The notes beneath the pieces were generated by a model. It had not been told where the DNA came from. It worked only from the letters and a program-made list of their open reading frames with translations, and made no database searches. DNA of 64,000 bases from Sporomusaceae bacterium (GTDB lineage: Bacteria > Bacillota > Negativicutes > Sporomusales > UBA7701): NCBI GenBank assembly GCA_031460455.1, contig JAVKTQ010000010.1:1-64000 (forward strand), written 5' to 3'. Numbering within the stretch: position 1 is the stretch's first letter; every line of letters begins with the position of its first letter. Shown one piece after another: positions 16,645 through 25,447 of this stretch. Position numbers and translations under genes: made by a program.

Positions 16645-16673
16645 AGTATACGTGGTGCGGCTGGACCCGTCAA
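16645..16673 (-). promoter_or_regulatory. Promoter of the riboswitch-controlled operon
   Basis: On the minus strand TTGACG (16668-16673) and TATACT (16645-16650) are 17 bases apart. It lies just after the ppk stop codon and 39 bases upstream of the aptamer. Confidence 0.82.
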
Positions 16674-16701
16674 GGGGTTATGGGCCGAAACGGTGGATAC
16701 T

Positions 16702-18795
16702 CTACACGTTGCGGCGGTAGGCGGGCTTGAGCCGCTTCTCGAGCGGCAGTTCGTCCCGCAGCGCGGCTTGGCGGGCCTGATGGAGAAATTCGGCCTGGCA
16801 GCTCACGGCCTTGGACCGCTTGTCGGCGCGGCGGTAGTTGCCGTCGTTCCTCATGATGTAGGCTTTTTGGTTGTCCTGCAGCAGGAGGTCGATGATGCCC
16901 GTGATGCGCTCCACGTGGGCTGGGGAATCGACCGGAAAGAGGAGCTCGACCCGTTCGCTGAGGTTGCGGAACATCCAGTCGGCGCTGGAGAGAAATATGC
17001 GTTCGTCGCCGCCGTTGGCGAACAGGAATATGCGGCTGTGTTCGAGGAACCGGCCGACGATGCTCCTGACGGTGATTGTTTCGCTGACGCCGGGGATGCC
17101 GGGTTTGAGCTGGCAGATGCCGCGGACGATCAGGTCGATTTTGACCCCGGCGTGGGATGCCTCGTAGAGTTTGCGGACGATTTCCTTTTCGACGAGGGAG
17201 TTGATTTTGGCAACGATGCGGGCCGGTTTGCCGGCGCGGGCGAAGCCTATCTCCCGGTCGATCAGGTCGCCGAATTTCTGCCGCAGGCCGATGGGCGCGA
17301 CGGCGAGCTTGTTCCACACCGGCGGATCGGAGTAGCCGGAGATGACGTTGAAGAAGGCGGAGGCGTCGGCCCCGAACTGGTCGTTGGCGGTAAAAAGCCC
17401 CAGGTCGGTGTATACTCTGGCGGTGGCGTCGTTGTAGTTGCCTGTGCCCATATGCACATAACGTTTGATGCCGGACGTCTCTTTTCTGACGACCAGAGCG
17501 ATCTTGGCGTGGGTCTTGAGGCCGACAAGGCCGTAGATGACGTGGCAGCCGGCCTCTTCGAGCCGGCGAGCCCAGAGGATGTTGTTTTCCTCGTCGAACC
17601 GCGCCTTCAGCTCGACAAGCACGGTCACCTGCTTGCCGTTCTCGGCCGCCTGGGCCAGCGCGGCGACGATGGGGGAATCGCCTCCCACCCGGTACAGCGT
17701 CTGCTTTATCGCCAGTACCTGCGGATCGGTGGCTGCCCTACGGATGAACTCCACCACGGGGGCGAACGATTCGTACGGGTGGTGGAGGAGAACGTCGCGC
17801 TGACGGATGGCGGCGAAGAGGTCTTCTTCGCCGACGAGGTCGGCAGGCACGGCGGGGGTGAAGGGCTCGTAACGCATCCGGCTGCACCCCGGCAAGTCGG
17901 CGAAGCGCATGAAATAGCTGGTGTCGATCGGGCCGCGGATCTCGAACACGTCCTGTTCGCCGATCTTGAGGCTGTCGACGAGGAATTCCCGCAGCGTGCG
18001 GTTGGCCGTCCTGGCGATCTCCAGGCGCACCGTCTGGCCGCGTTTGCGCTGGCGGAGCGATTTCTGAACCTCGGCGAGGAGATCGTCGGCGTCTTCTTCG
18101 TCGATGTCGAGGTCGGCGTTGCGGGTGATGCGGAACGGGGTGACATCCTTGACGGTGTAGCCGTGAAAGAGTTCGCCGCAGTAGGCTTTGATGATCTCTT
18201 CGAGGAAGACGAACCGCCGTTTCCGGCCGCTCGCCGGGGTCTCGACGATCCTGGGCAGCACGCTGGGCACCTGGATGACGGCTGTCTTGGCCTCGCTTCC
18301 CTGCCGCAGTTCGACAGCCAGGTTGAGGCTGCGGTTGAGCAGGAAGGGGAAGGGGTGGCTGGAGTCGACGGCCAGCGGCGTGAGGACGGGATAGATGGTA
18401 TTGTGGAAGTAGCGCTCCGTCCAGGCGCGGTTCTTCTCGGGCAATTCGTCGACGGGAGCGAAAAAGATGTCCTCTTTTTCCATTTCCCGCCTCAGCACCC
18501 GCAGATAGTTGTATTTCTTTTTAACCAGTTCCCTCGTCGCCAGCGATATCTGACGCAGTTGTTCGTCCACCGTCAGCCCGGCGGCGTCGAGTTTGTTGAT
18601 GCCGTTTTCGAGCTGCCGCCGGAGACCGGCCACGCGGATCATATAGAATTCGTCAAGGTTTGAGCCGGTGATGCCGATGAAACGCACCCTTTCCAGGAGG
18701 GGGTTGCGCTTGTCCTGGGCCTCGCGCAGAACGCGGAGGTTGAACTTCAGCCAGCTCAGCTCGCGGTTGAAGAAGTATTCGTGTTTATCGAACAC
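16702..18795 (-). CDS. ppk: Polyphosphate kinase
   Basis: A 697-residue PPK1 that makes polyphosphate from ATP reversibly. The four-domain layout is visible: N-terminal helices starting with EYFFNRELSWLKFN, the head domain, and two phospholipase D-like C domains. The autophosphorylated His is in LVGLKTHAKIALV, and VHMGTGNYN and DWMFRNL are conserved. The start is a GTG with GGGGGAAG upstream. Its first 11 bases overlap the end of the upstream Ppx/GppA-like gene, so both are one operon and probably co-regulated. Confidence 0.97.
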   Translation of the reverse strand: MFDKHEYFFNRELSWLKFNLRVLREAQDKRNPLLERVRFIGITGSNLDEFYMIRVAGLRRQLENGINKLDAAGLTVDEQLRQISLATRELVKKKYNYLRVLRREMEKEDIFFAPVDELPEKNRAWTERYFHNTIYPVLTPLAVDSSHPFPFLLNRSLNLAVELRQGSEAKTAVIQVPSVLPRIVETPASGRKRRFVFLEEIIKAYCGELFHGYTVKDVTPFRITRNADLDIDEEDADDLLAEVQKSLRQRKRGQTVRLEIARTANRTLREFLVDSLKIGEQDVFEIRGPIDTSYFMRFADLPGCSRMRYEPFTPAVPADLVGEEDLFAAIRQRDVLLHHPYESFAPVVEFIRRAATDPQVLAIKQTLYRVGGDSPIVAALAQAAENGKQVTVLVELKARFDEENNILWARRLEEAGCHVIYGLVGLKTHAKIALVVRKETSGIKRYVHMGTGNYNDATARVYTDLGLFTANDQFGADASAFFNVISGYSDPPVWNKLAVAPIGLRQKFGDLIDREIGFARAGKPARIVAKINSLVEKEIVRKLYEASHAGVKIDLIVRGICQLKPGIPGVSETITVRSIVGRFLEHSRIFLFANGGDERIFLSSADWMFRNLSERVELLFPVDSPAHVERITGIIDLLLQDNQKAYIMRNDGNYRRADKRSKAVSCQAEFLHQARQAALRDELPLEKRLKPAYRRNV

Positions 18796-20338
18796 GGCGT
18801 TCTTCCCCCTGCCTCACCAGAATCGGCCTGATGCCGAAGACGTTCTCGAAGAAGTCGGCTTTGTCGATGAAGGTCCATTCCTCCAGCGATATGTCCTGGT
18901 CGGCGGACACGGTGATGACGACTTCCTCGCCGCTCAGGGATATGTCGCGGATGGTAGCTTTCTGCATATGGCTGCGGTCGACCGCGTCGGCCACTCTGAT
19001 GATGGCCGCGAGCTTGGCGAGCGTTATCCGCTGGTTCGGCGTCAGGGCGGCGAAGTTGGCGTCGCTGAGGGAGGGCGTGCCTTTGGAGTGATAGTAGGCA
19101 ATATTGGCCATCAGCGCCCGTTCCTCCTCGGAGAAGCCGATGATGTCCGAGGAGATGATGAGGCGGTAGGAGTAAAAATAATGGCGCCGCAGGCTGACGT
19201 ATTTACCGATGTCGTGCAGGATGGCGGCGATCTTGAGCAGGAAGCGCTCGCGCTTGCCGAGCCCGTGGTGCTTTACCATGCGGTCGAAAAGCAGCAGTGC
19301 GGTGCTTTCGACGCTGGCGGCGTGCCCTATGTCGCGTTTGTATTTGTTGCCGAGGGTGTGGGCGAAGCTGACGATCTGCTTTTCGATGACTTCCAGCCAC
19401 TTGTCGTGCGATTTTTCGGCGATATGGGAGATGGTGATACCGTCGCCGAACTGGGCGCCGGAAACGACGATCTGAGTGACGTTGCTCAGGGCAAGGATCT
19501 GCTGGTACAGCACGATGGTGGGCAGAACCATCTCCGCCCGGCTTTCCGACAGATTGAAGGCCTGCATGAGCTGGGGAAGGTTGAGCTGCTTGACGCGGTC
19601 GTAAAGCGCGAGGAAGTCGTCAATGCCGACATAGGTCAGCTTGGCGGCCTCGTCCCGTCCCAGCATTTTGAGCAGCAGCCCGGTTTCGACGCCCGACAGC
19701 ACAAGATACTTGATCTTGTGCTGGTTGAGTTCGAGTTCGACGAGGTCGATGGTGCTGTAAATGTATTCGGTCAGCGCCTGGTAGAAATGGGCCGAATCGC
19801 GCTGGTACCGCTCGAAGCTTTCCTTGATGCGCAGCGCGCCGATGTGGATGTTCTGCTGGTACCGGAGGACGCCGGCCTCGTACAGGGTGAAGGACAGTCC
19901 GCCGGAGGATATGTCGACGAACAGGATGCCCTCCTGCTCGGCCGCCAGACCTTCGGCTTCGATGGCGCGGAACAGGGCGATGTACTTGTGGTACATCTCC
20001 TGGAGCATGTCGACGACCTCCACGGTCAGCCCCGTCTTCAGCTTTATCTGGTCGATGATGTACTGCTGGTTATCGGCTTCGCGGATGGCGGTGGTGGCGA
20101 GCAGCCGGTAGTCCTTGACGCCGTATTCCTGGAGGATGCGCCGGTAGCCCCTGAGGAGCTCGCACAGTTCCCGGACGGTGGCGAAGCTGATCCTGCCGGT
20201 CTTGAAGGTTTCCTCGCCCATGGTGACTTGGGAGCTGGCCCGCTCGACGATTCTCATGTCTCCCAAAGAGGTATATTCGACTATCTGCAGGCTGACCTGC
20301 TCCGAACCGACGTGCATAACGCCGAAAAAGTTGGACAT
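18785..20338 (-). CDS. Ppx/GppA-like protein with HD domain, degenerate phosphatase motifs
   Basis: A 517-residue protein with the two-domain layout of exopolyphosphatase/pppGpp phosphatases and a C-terminal HD domain (ILHDIGKY). The ATP-grasp-like motifs are degenerate. The first reads GVMHVGSEQVS in place of DLGSNS, the glutamate-rich motif is missing, and the second phosphate loop reads DISSGG in place of DLGGGS. It may therefore be a sensor or regulator rather than an active phosphatase. The HD site looks intact. The start at 20338 has GGAGG upstream. It overlaps ppk by 11 bases and is divergent from a canonical paralogue at 20526. Confidence 0.88.
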   Translation of the reverse strand: MSNFFGVMHVGSEQVSLQIVEYTSLGDMRIVERASSQVTMGEETFKTGRISFATVRELCELLRGYRRILQEYGVKDYRLLATTAIREADNQQYIIDQIKLKTGLTVEVVDMLQEMYHKYIALFRAIEAEGLAAEQEGILFVDISSGGLSFTLYEAGVLRYQQNIHIGALRIKESFERYQRDSAHFYQALTEYIYSTIDLVELELNQHKIKYLVLSGVETGLLLKMLGRDEAAKLTYVGIDDFLALYDRVKQLNLPQLMQAFNLSESRAEMVLPTIVLYQQILALSNVTQIVVSGAQFGDGITISHIAEKSHDKWLEVIEKQIVSFAHTLGNKYKRDIGHAASVESTALLLFDRMVKHHGLGKRERFLLKIAAILHDIGKYVSLRRHYFYSYRLIISSDIIGFSEEERALMANIAYYHSKGTPSLSDANFAALTPNQRITLAKLAAIIRVADAVDRSHMQKATIRDISLSGEEVVITVSADQDISLEEWTFIDKADFFENVFGIRPILVRQGEERRVR

Positions 20339-20525
20339 TGTGACATTCCTCCACAAGCTTATCGGTAAAGGTTTCGACAGTACAACGATCAAACTCCTCT
20401 TTCCCGAGATTAAGACTATGTTAATTTGCCGTAAAAGTCTGTCAATTCAGCCGCAATTGTTTTTTCCCGGCGCCGGCAAGGTTTTTGCAAAAAAAGCCGA
20501 ATACTATGGTGGGGAGTGATAGATA

Positions 20526-22064
20526 ATGACGGAAAGAATCGCCATCATCGACCTTGGTTCGAACTCCGCCCGCCTTATTGTCATGCATATTTACGCCAAC
20601 GGCGCCTATAACCTCGTCTATCATCAGAAAGAAACGGTGCGGCTAAGCGAGGGGATGGGCAAGTCGCACACTCTCCGCCCGGACGCTGTCGGGCGGGCGG
20701 TTGAGACGATGCGGATATTTGCCCACATGTGCCTGCTGTTCAAGGTCGACAAGACGCTGGCCGTGGCCACGGCGGCGGTGAGGAGCGCCAAGAACGGCCT
20801 GATGCTTATCGAGCTGATCGAGTCGGAAACGGGCATTCGCCTCGAATCGATCACCGGTCATACCGAAGCGCATATCGGCTACATAGGGGTCATCAACACC
20901 ATCGATGTCGAGGACGCCGTCATTTTTGATCTGGGCGGCGGCAGCACGGAGCTGACGCTCATCCGCGGCCGCAAGCCGCAGAAGGTCGTCAGCCTGCCTT
21001 TCGGCGCCGTCAACCTGACCGAACAGTTCGGTACCCAGGACAGGATCACCGATCTCCAGTTGGAAAAGCTTCGCAGCTATATTATGCACCATTTGGAAAA
21101 AAACCCGTGGCTCAAGGACGTCAGTCTGCCGCTCGTCGGCGTGGGGGGAACGGCCCGCAATATCGCCAAGATGGACCAGAAACGGAAGAACTACCCCTTC
21201 AACAAGGTTCACAATTACCGCCTCGGCGACATTTCGCTCACCGATCTGTGGCGGGGCCTGACGCTGGCCGACTATAAGCAGCGGCTTAAAATCCCCGGGC
21301 TGAGCAGCGAGCGGGCCGACATCATCACCGCCGGCTCCACCATCGTCAAGTGCCTGTTCGACCATACCCGCGCCAACCGTCTGATTGTTAGCGGCTGCGG
21401 CCTGCGGGAAGGTCTCTTCCTCCGCCATTATCTCGCCCGCACCGGCCAGCCGGAAGTTATCGCCAACATTCTCCTGCACAGCACTAATAACATGCTGCTC
21501 TTCTACAAGGGCAACGCCCCGCACGCTTATCACGTCGCCGAGCTGGCCGAGGCGATGTTCGACGGCTGGCAGGACCTGCACAAGCTCGACGACCGCGACC
21601 GCCTGCTGCTGAAAGTGGCGGCCCTGCTGCACGATATCGGCATAACGATAAATTATTACGACCATCCGCGTCATAGCGCCTACCTGGTGGAGAACGCCCG
21701 CCTGTTCGGCCTCACCCACCGCGAACAGATGCTTACGGCGGTGGTGGCGGGCTGGCACGAGGGCCCGACCGCCAAATATATGCGCAACCGCCTGTATTCG
21801 GAGTTTCTCGATGACACCGACTGGCAGAAAGCCCGCAAGATGGCGCTGCTGCTGGGCTTGGCCGAATGCCTCGACACAACCCAGATGGGGGTGGTGACCA
21901 AGCTGACGGCCAGCCTGAAGCCCAAGACCGCCAACCTGCTTATGACGGTGGGCAGGCAGGGGGCGGCGATCGAGATTCAGGAAGCGGAAAGACACCGCAA
22001 ATGGTTCAAGAAGGAATTCGGCGCCGAGATCGTCTGGCAGCAGATGCCGTCCGCGCTTCAATAG
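20526..22064 (+). CDS. ppx: Exopolyphosphatase / pppGpp phosphatase, Ppx/GppA family
   Basis: A 512-residue enzyme with intact motifs: IDLGSNSARLIV near the N-terminus, ITGHTEAHIGYIG, and DLGGGSTEL. These form the phosphate-binding sites of the sugar kinase/Hsp70/actin fold. The C-terminal third holds an HD domain (ALLHDIGITINYYDHPRHS). It should degrade polyphosphate and/or convert pppGpp to ppGpp. The start has GGGGAGTG upstream. It is divergent from the ppx-like/ppk operon across 187 bases, so both directions may share control. A terpene-synthase gene follows after 21 bases on the same strand. Confidence 0.95.
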   Translation: MTERIAIIDLGSNSARLIVMHIYANGAYNLVYHQKETVRLSEGMGKSHTLRPDAVGRAVETMRIFAHMCLLFKVDKTLAVATAAVRSAKNGLMLIELIESETGIRLESITGHTEAHIGYIGVINTIDVEDAVIFDLGGGSTELTLIRGRKPQKVVSLPFGAVNLTEQFGTQDRITDLQLEKLRSYIMHHLEKNPWLKDVSLPLVGVGGTARNIAKMDQKRKNYPFNKVHNYRLGDISLTDLWRGLTLADYKQRLKIPGLSSERADIITAGSTIVKCLFDHTRANRLIVSGCGLREGLFLRHYLARTGQPEVIANILLHSTNNMLLFYKGNAPHAYHVAELAEAMFDGWQDLHKLDDRDRLLLKVAALLHDIGITINYYDHPRHSAYLVENARLFGLTHREQMLTAVVAGWHEGPTAKYMRNRLYSEFLDDTDWQKARKMALLLGLAECLDTTQMGVVTKLTASLKPKTANLLMTVGRQGAAIEIQEAERHRKWFKKEFGAEIVWQQMPSALQ

Positions 22065-22085
22065 CCCCGCTTTTCAGGAGGAACA

Positions 22086-23150
22086 ATGCCTTCGCTTTTG
22101 TCTACGGCCAATAGCCTTAATCTTATCAGGCGCTTCGTCAGCCAGGCATTCCCGCTCGTGGACGGCGAACTGGCCGGCTGGCGGCGGCGAGCCGCGGACG
22201 CCGAGCCGGAACTGGCCGCCCAGGCGCTTGCCAGCATCAGGGATAAGCGGTTCCACTGCCAGGGGGGCGCCATCTACAGCCTCTACCCCGGCGTGGATGC
22301 CGGCCGCTTCGTCCGGCTGGTCGTCGCCCTGCAGACGATCAGCGATTATCTCGACAACCTGTGCGACCGGGCCGGGATCGCGGATGAGGCGGCCTTCCGC
22401 CAACTCCACCTGGCGATGACCGACGCTCTCGACCCTGACGGCGAAACCCGCGATTATTACGGCAGCTACCCGCTGAAGGCCGACGGCGGCTACCTCGCCG
22501 CTCTTGTGGCGGCTTGCCGCGAGGAGACGGCGCGCCTGCCGAAGTACGGCCTGGTGAAGCCGGCCGCGCTCAGGCTGGCCGCTCTCTATAGCGAGCTGCA
22601 GATATACAAGCACCTCGACCCAGCGGTGCGGGAGGATAAGATGCGCGCCTGGGGCGGACGGCACCTGGCGGATTATCCCGGCGTGACGCTGTGGGAATTC
22701 GCCGCCGCGACCGGCTCGACCCTCGGGATGTTCATGCTGTGCGCGCTGGCGTCCGACCCCGACCTGACCGCCAACGAGGCGGAGACAACCTGCGCCGCTT
22801 ATTTCCCGTGGATATGCGGCCTTCATATTCTCCTCGACTACTTCATCGATCTTGCCGAAGACCGCTGCCACGGCGATCTTAACTTCGTCGCCTACTATGA
22901 GAGTCCGGACGAAATCGTCGCCCGTCTCACCCATTTCTGGCGCCAGGCGCTGGACGGCGCTGGCCGCCTGGCCCAGCCGGGCTTCGCGTCGACGGTCGTG
23001 CACGGCCTGCTGGCCATGTACCTCTCCGACCCCAAGACCCAGGCGCCGCTGGAGCGGAAGGTTAAAGCCGCCCTTTTGGGCACCGCCGGCGGTTACGCGC
23101 GCCTGCTCCACAGCCTCTGCCGGCTGCTCCGCCGCCAGGGAGTGCTTTGA
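22086..23150 (+). CDS. ytpB: DUF2600 family protein, YtpB-like class IB terpene synthase
   Basis: A 354-residue all-helical soluble protein. The signature TISDYLDNLCDR (near residue 85) is the Asp-rich site of the DUF2600/YtpB family. A second acidic segment, LLDYFIDLAEDR, fits the second metal site. Bacillus YtpB converts long linear prenyl diphosphates to sesquarterpenes or acyclic C35 terpenes. Family membership is clear; the substrate here is not. AGGAGG precedes the ATG. It follows ppx by 21 bases and a thioesterase gene follows, so a small operon is likely. Confidence 0.88.
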   Translation: MPSLLSTANSLNLIRRFVSQAFPLVDGELAGWRRRAADAEPELAAQALASIRDKRFHCQGGAIYSLYPGVDAGRFVRLVVALQTISDYLDNLCDRAGIADEAAFRQLHLAMTDALDPDGETRDYYGSYPLKADGGYLAALVAACREETARLPKYGLVKPAALRLAALYSELQIYKHLDPAVREDKMRAWGGRHLADYPGVTLWEFAAATGSTLGMFMLCALASDPDLTANEAETTCAAYFPWICGLHILLDYFIDLAEDRCHGDLNFVAYYESPDEIVARLTHFWRQALDGAGRLAQPGFASTVVHGLLAMYLSDPKTQAPLERKVKAALLGTAGGYARLLHSLCRLLRRQGVL

Positions 23151-23194
23151 CAACGCCGCCTAAGGCCGGCACACCAAAAGGAGGAAAGCCGGAC

Positions 23195-23611
23195 ATGGAT
23201 AACTGGCCGGAATTCATCAAACAGCACTTCATGACCGTACCCTTCATCCGTTTTCTCGACGCCGTCGTCGTCGAAACGGCCCGCGGCCGTTCGCTCCTCA
23301 CCGTGCCGATGCGGGCGGAGTTCGCCAATTCGTACGGCATGACCCACGGCGGGGTCATCGCCGCCCTCGTGGACATGGCGGCCGGCATCGCCCTCCGCAC
23401 CCTCAAGGTGCGCGTCGTCACGGTGGAGACGGCGGTCAATTACTTCCTGCCGGTGACGACCGACGACAGCCTCACGGCCGAGGCCCGCCTGGTGCACGAA
23501 GGCCGCAAGCTCCTCCACGCCGAGGTCGATGTCGTGAACGGCGAAAATACGCTGGTGGCCAAAGGGCGGGCGGTGTTCTACGTCACCGGCGAGGATACGG
23601 GAGAATATTAG
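23195..23611 (+). CDS. PaaI-type hotdog thioesterase
   Basis: A 138-residue single hotdog domain. The conserved segment NSYGMTHGGVIAALVDMAAG carries the catalytic-site loop HGG and the acidic residue on the long helix. Such enzymes hydrolyse acyl- or aryl-CoA thioesters in the cytoplasm; the substrate is not predictable. The ATG at 23195 is chosen over an upstream in-frame start because AAAGGAGG is nine bases before it. It is the last gene of the ppx-ytpB unit and is closed by a strong terminator. Confidence 0.9.
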   Translation: MDNWPEFIKQHFMTVPFIRFLDAVVVETARGRSLLTVPMRAEFANSYGMTHGGVIAALVDMAAGIALRTLKVRVVTVETAVNYFLPVTTDDSLTAEARLVHEGRKLLHAEVDVVNGENTLVAKGRAVFYVTGEDTGEY

Positions 23612-23612
23612 T

Positions 23613-23647
23613 AAAAGCCCTGGCGGGATATCCCGCCAGGGCTTTTT
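23613..23647. terminator. Bidirectional rho-independent terminator
   Basis: The perfect hairpin AAAAGCCCTGGCGGGA / TCCCGCCAGGGCTTTTT lies between the converging thioesterase and M20 peptidase genes and serves both strands. Confidence 0.93.
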
Positions 23648-23675
23648 GTGCCGATACTTTACGGCTGTTCTAATA

Positions 23676-24806
23676 TTACTGTTTCTTGACCTTGGCAGCC
23701 TCTTTGATGATCGCTACGACAAGCTCGGCCGTCTTGTAAAGGTCGGCCTCCTTGATGAATTCGGCTGTCGTGTGCACCTTGGACATGCCGGTCGCCAGCA
23801 CGGCCGACGGTACGCCGAAGGCGTTGAAGAAGTTGGCGTCGCTGCCGCCGCCGGTGGCTTCGAAAACGGGGGTCAGGCCGATGCTTTCCGCCGCCTGGCG
23901 GGCCAATGCGGCCACCGGCATGTCGGCGGTCAGCACATAGGGGTCGTAGGCGGTCTTGACGGTGATTTCCGCTTTGGCGCCGTTGGCCGCGGCCACCCGC
24001 TCGAAGGTTTCGACCATGTGCTTAGTCTGGGCGGCGAGCTTCGCTTTGTTGCGGCTGCGGGCCTCGCAGGCGATCTCGACGTAGTCGGGCACGATGTTGG
24101 TGGCCTGGCCGCCCTTGATGATGCCGACATTGGCGGTCGTCTCGTCGTCGATCCGCCCCTGGCGCAGCTCGGCCATGGCCTTGCCGGCCACGACGATGGC
24201 GTTGATGCCCTCTTCGGGGGCCACGCCGGCGTGGGCGGTCTTGCCGCGGATTATGACCTTGATGCTGTCCTGGCCGGGAGCGGCGTTGATTATCCGTCCG
24301 GGAGCGCCGCCGGAATCGAGGATATAGCCGAAGTCGGCCGCCAGCAGTTCGCGGTTCATGTTCTTGGAACCGTTGACGCCGCCTTCCTCGGCCACGGTAA
24401 ACACCACCTGGATGTCGCCGTGGGCGGCGCCGGTCTCGCGGATGATCCGCAGCGCCTCAAGGATGCCTACCACTCCGGACTTGTCGTCGGCTCCCAGCAC
24501 GGTATCGCCGCCGGAGGTTATCACCCCGTCCTTGAGCTGCGGCTTGACGCCGCCGCAGGGCTCGACGCAGTCGAGGTGGGCGCTCAGCATCAGGACCGGC
24601 GCGCCAGCGACGTTGCCTTTGAAGTAGGCCAGCACGTTGCCGCAGTTGCCGCCAATACGGCCGCCGACATCGTCTTCTTCCACCTTGAGGCCCAAAGCGG
24701 CCAGCTTGGCCTTGACCACGTCAGCAACTTCCCGTTCGGCTCTTGTCGAACATCTGATGCTCACCAGTTCGAAAAACTCGGCCAGCATTCTTTCTTGATT
24801 AACCAT
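23676..24806 (-). CDS. M20 family metallopeptidase, PepT-like
   Basis: A 376-residue zinc peptidase. Metal-ligand segments are visible in order: SAHLDCVEP, GADDKSGVV, the catalytic VAEEGG, LDSGG and near the end HTTAEF. The dimerisation domain is inserted between residues of about 180 and 290. It resembles tripeptidase T-like and M20/M25/M40 exopeptidases that release amino acids from short peptides in the cytoplasm. There is no signal peptide. It is transcribed alone, with GGAGG before the ATG. Confidence 0.92.
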   Translation of the reverse strand: MVNQERMLAEFFELVSIRCSTRAEREVADVVKAKLAALGLKVEEDDVGGRIGGNCGNVLAYFKGNVAGAPVLMLSAHLDCVEPCGGVKPQLKDGVITSGGDTVLGADDKSGVVGILEALRIIRETGAAHGDIQVVFTVAEEGGVNGSKNMNRELLAADFGYILDSGGAPGRIINAAPGQDSIKVIIRGKTAHAGVAPEEGINAIVVAGKAMAELRQGRIDDETTANVGIIKGGQATNIVPDYVEIACEARSRNKAKLAAQTKHMVETFERVAAANGAKAEITVKTAYDPYVLTADMPVAALARQAAESIGLTPVFEATGGGSDANFFNAFGVPSAVLATGMSKVHTTAEFIKEADLYKTAELVVAIIKEAAKVKKQ

Positions 24807-24953
24807 TGTTCATCGCCTCCCCAAACAGTCTGTTTTAATCTTTAGGCGAACACCGGTCCCGTTCCTGCCTCATAGGCCTCGCCGCCACATATTTTTTCCC
24901 GCCGGAGGGATACTAGCGGCAATCGCCGATCAACAGCGAAGGAACGGTCCGAG

Positions 24954-25280
24954 ATGAAGAAAACCGTCGCCCTCCAGCACCCCGCGACCTGGCTGGCCGA
25001 AGCGCTGACCGCCAGGGGGTACAAGGTCATCAGCCTGCAGGAAGCCGTCAGCTTCCGCGCCGAGGTGGACGCCGTCCTCTACTCGTCCCGCCGGGCGGAG
25101 ACCGTTCCCGCTTTCCATAGCGGGCTCGAATCCGCCGACATCAGCGTGGGGCACCGCGGCGAAGAGGCGACGGGCGACGCCCTGCCTGGCGCTATTATGC
25201 TCAACATCACCGGGCTGCATCCCGAGCAGGTGGCGGCGGAGTTGGAGGCGCGGCTTCGCCACCGCCCCTGGCGCATATAA
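24954..25280 (+). CDS. YkuS-like protein (UPF0180 family)
   Basis: A 108-residue protein with a Rossmann-like N-terminal half (VALQHPATWLAEALTARGYKVISLQ) and a C-terminal half typical of UPF0180 proteins. It is somewhat longer than Bacillus YkuS. No catalytic residues are evident and the role of the family is unknown. GAAGGAACGG lies before the ATG. It stands alone between divergent pepT-like and convergent dinB genes, and a dispersed repeat begins six bases after its stop. Confidence 0.7.
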   Translation: MKKTVALQHPATWLAEALTARGYKVISLQEAVSFRAEVDAVLYSSRRAETVPAFHSGLESADISVGHRGEEATGDALPGAIMLNITGLHPEQVAAELEARLRHRPWRI

Positions 25281-25286
25281 TTCTCG

Positions 25287-25408
25287 GCCGTTGATAAGCC
25301 CCCATCTGCGTCGTTGCTCCTCGGATGGCCCACTCGACGTACGCAACCAAGTACGCCTTCGCGGGCCATCCTCCGGTGCGCCTTGCATCTGGGGGCTTCT
25401 GAACGGCC
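25287..25408. repeat. Dispersed 120-bp repeat, copy B
   Basis: The best-formed copy. The ends GGCCGTTGATAAGCCCCC and GGGGGCTTCTGAACGGCC are near-perfect inverted repeats. Internally GGATGGCCC and GGGCCATCC form a second inverted pair. Copies A and C are at 6500-6619 and 55837-55955. It lies between the YkuS-like gene and dinB and has no coding potential. Confidence 0.8.
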
Positions 25409-25447
25409 TTTTGCCTTTTTATCTTTGGGCAACCCATTAGGGTTGTT

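Noticed and set aside
16633-18663. Long plus-strand frame opposite ppk
   Set aside because: A shadow with Asp/Val/Gly bias. The opposite strand encodes complete polyphosphate kinase.
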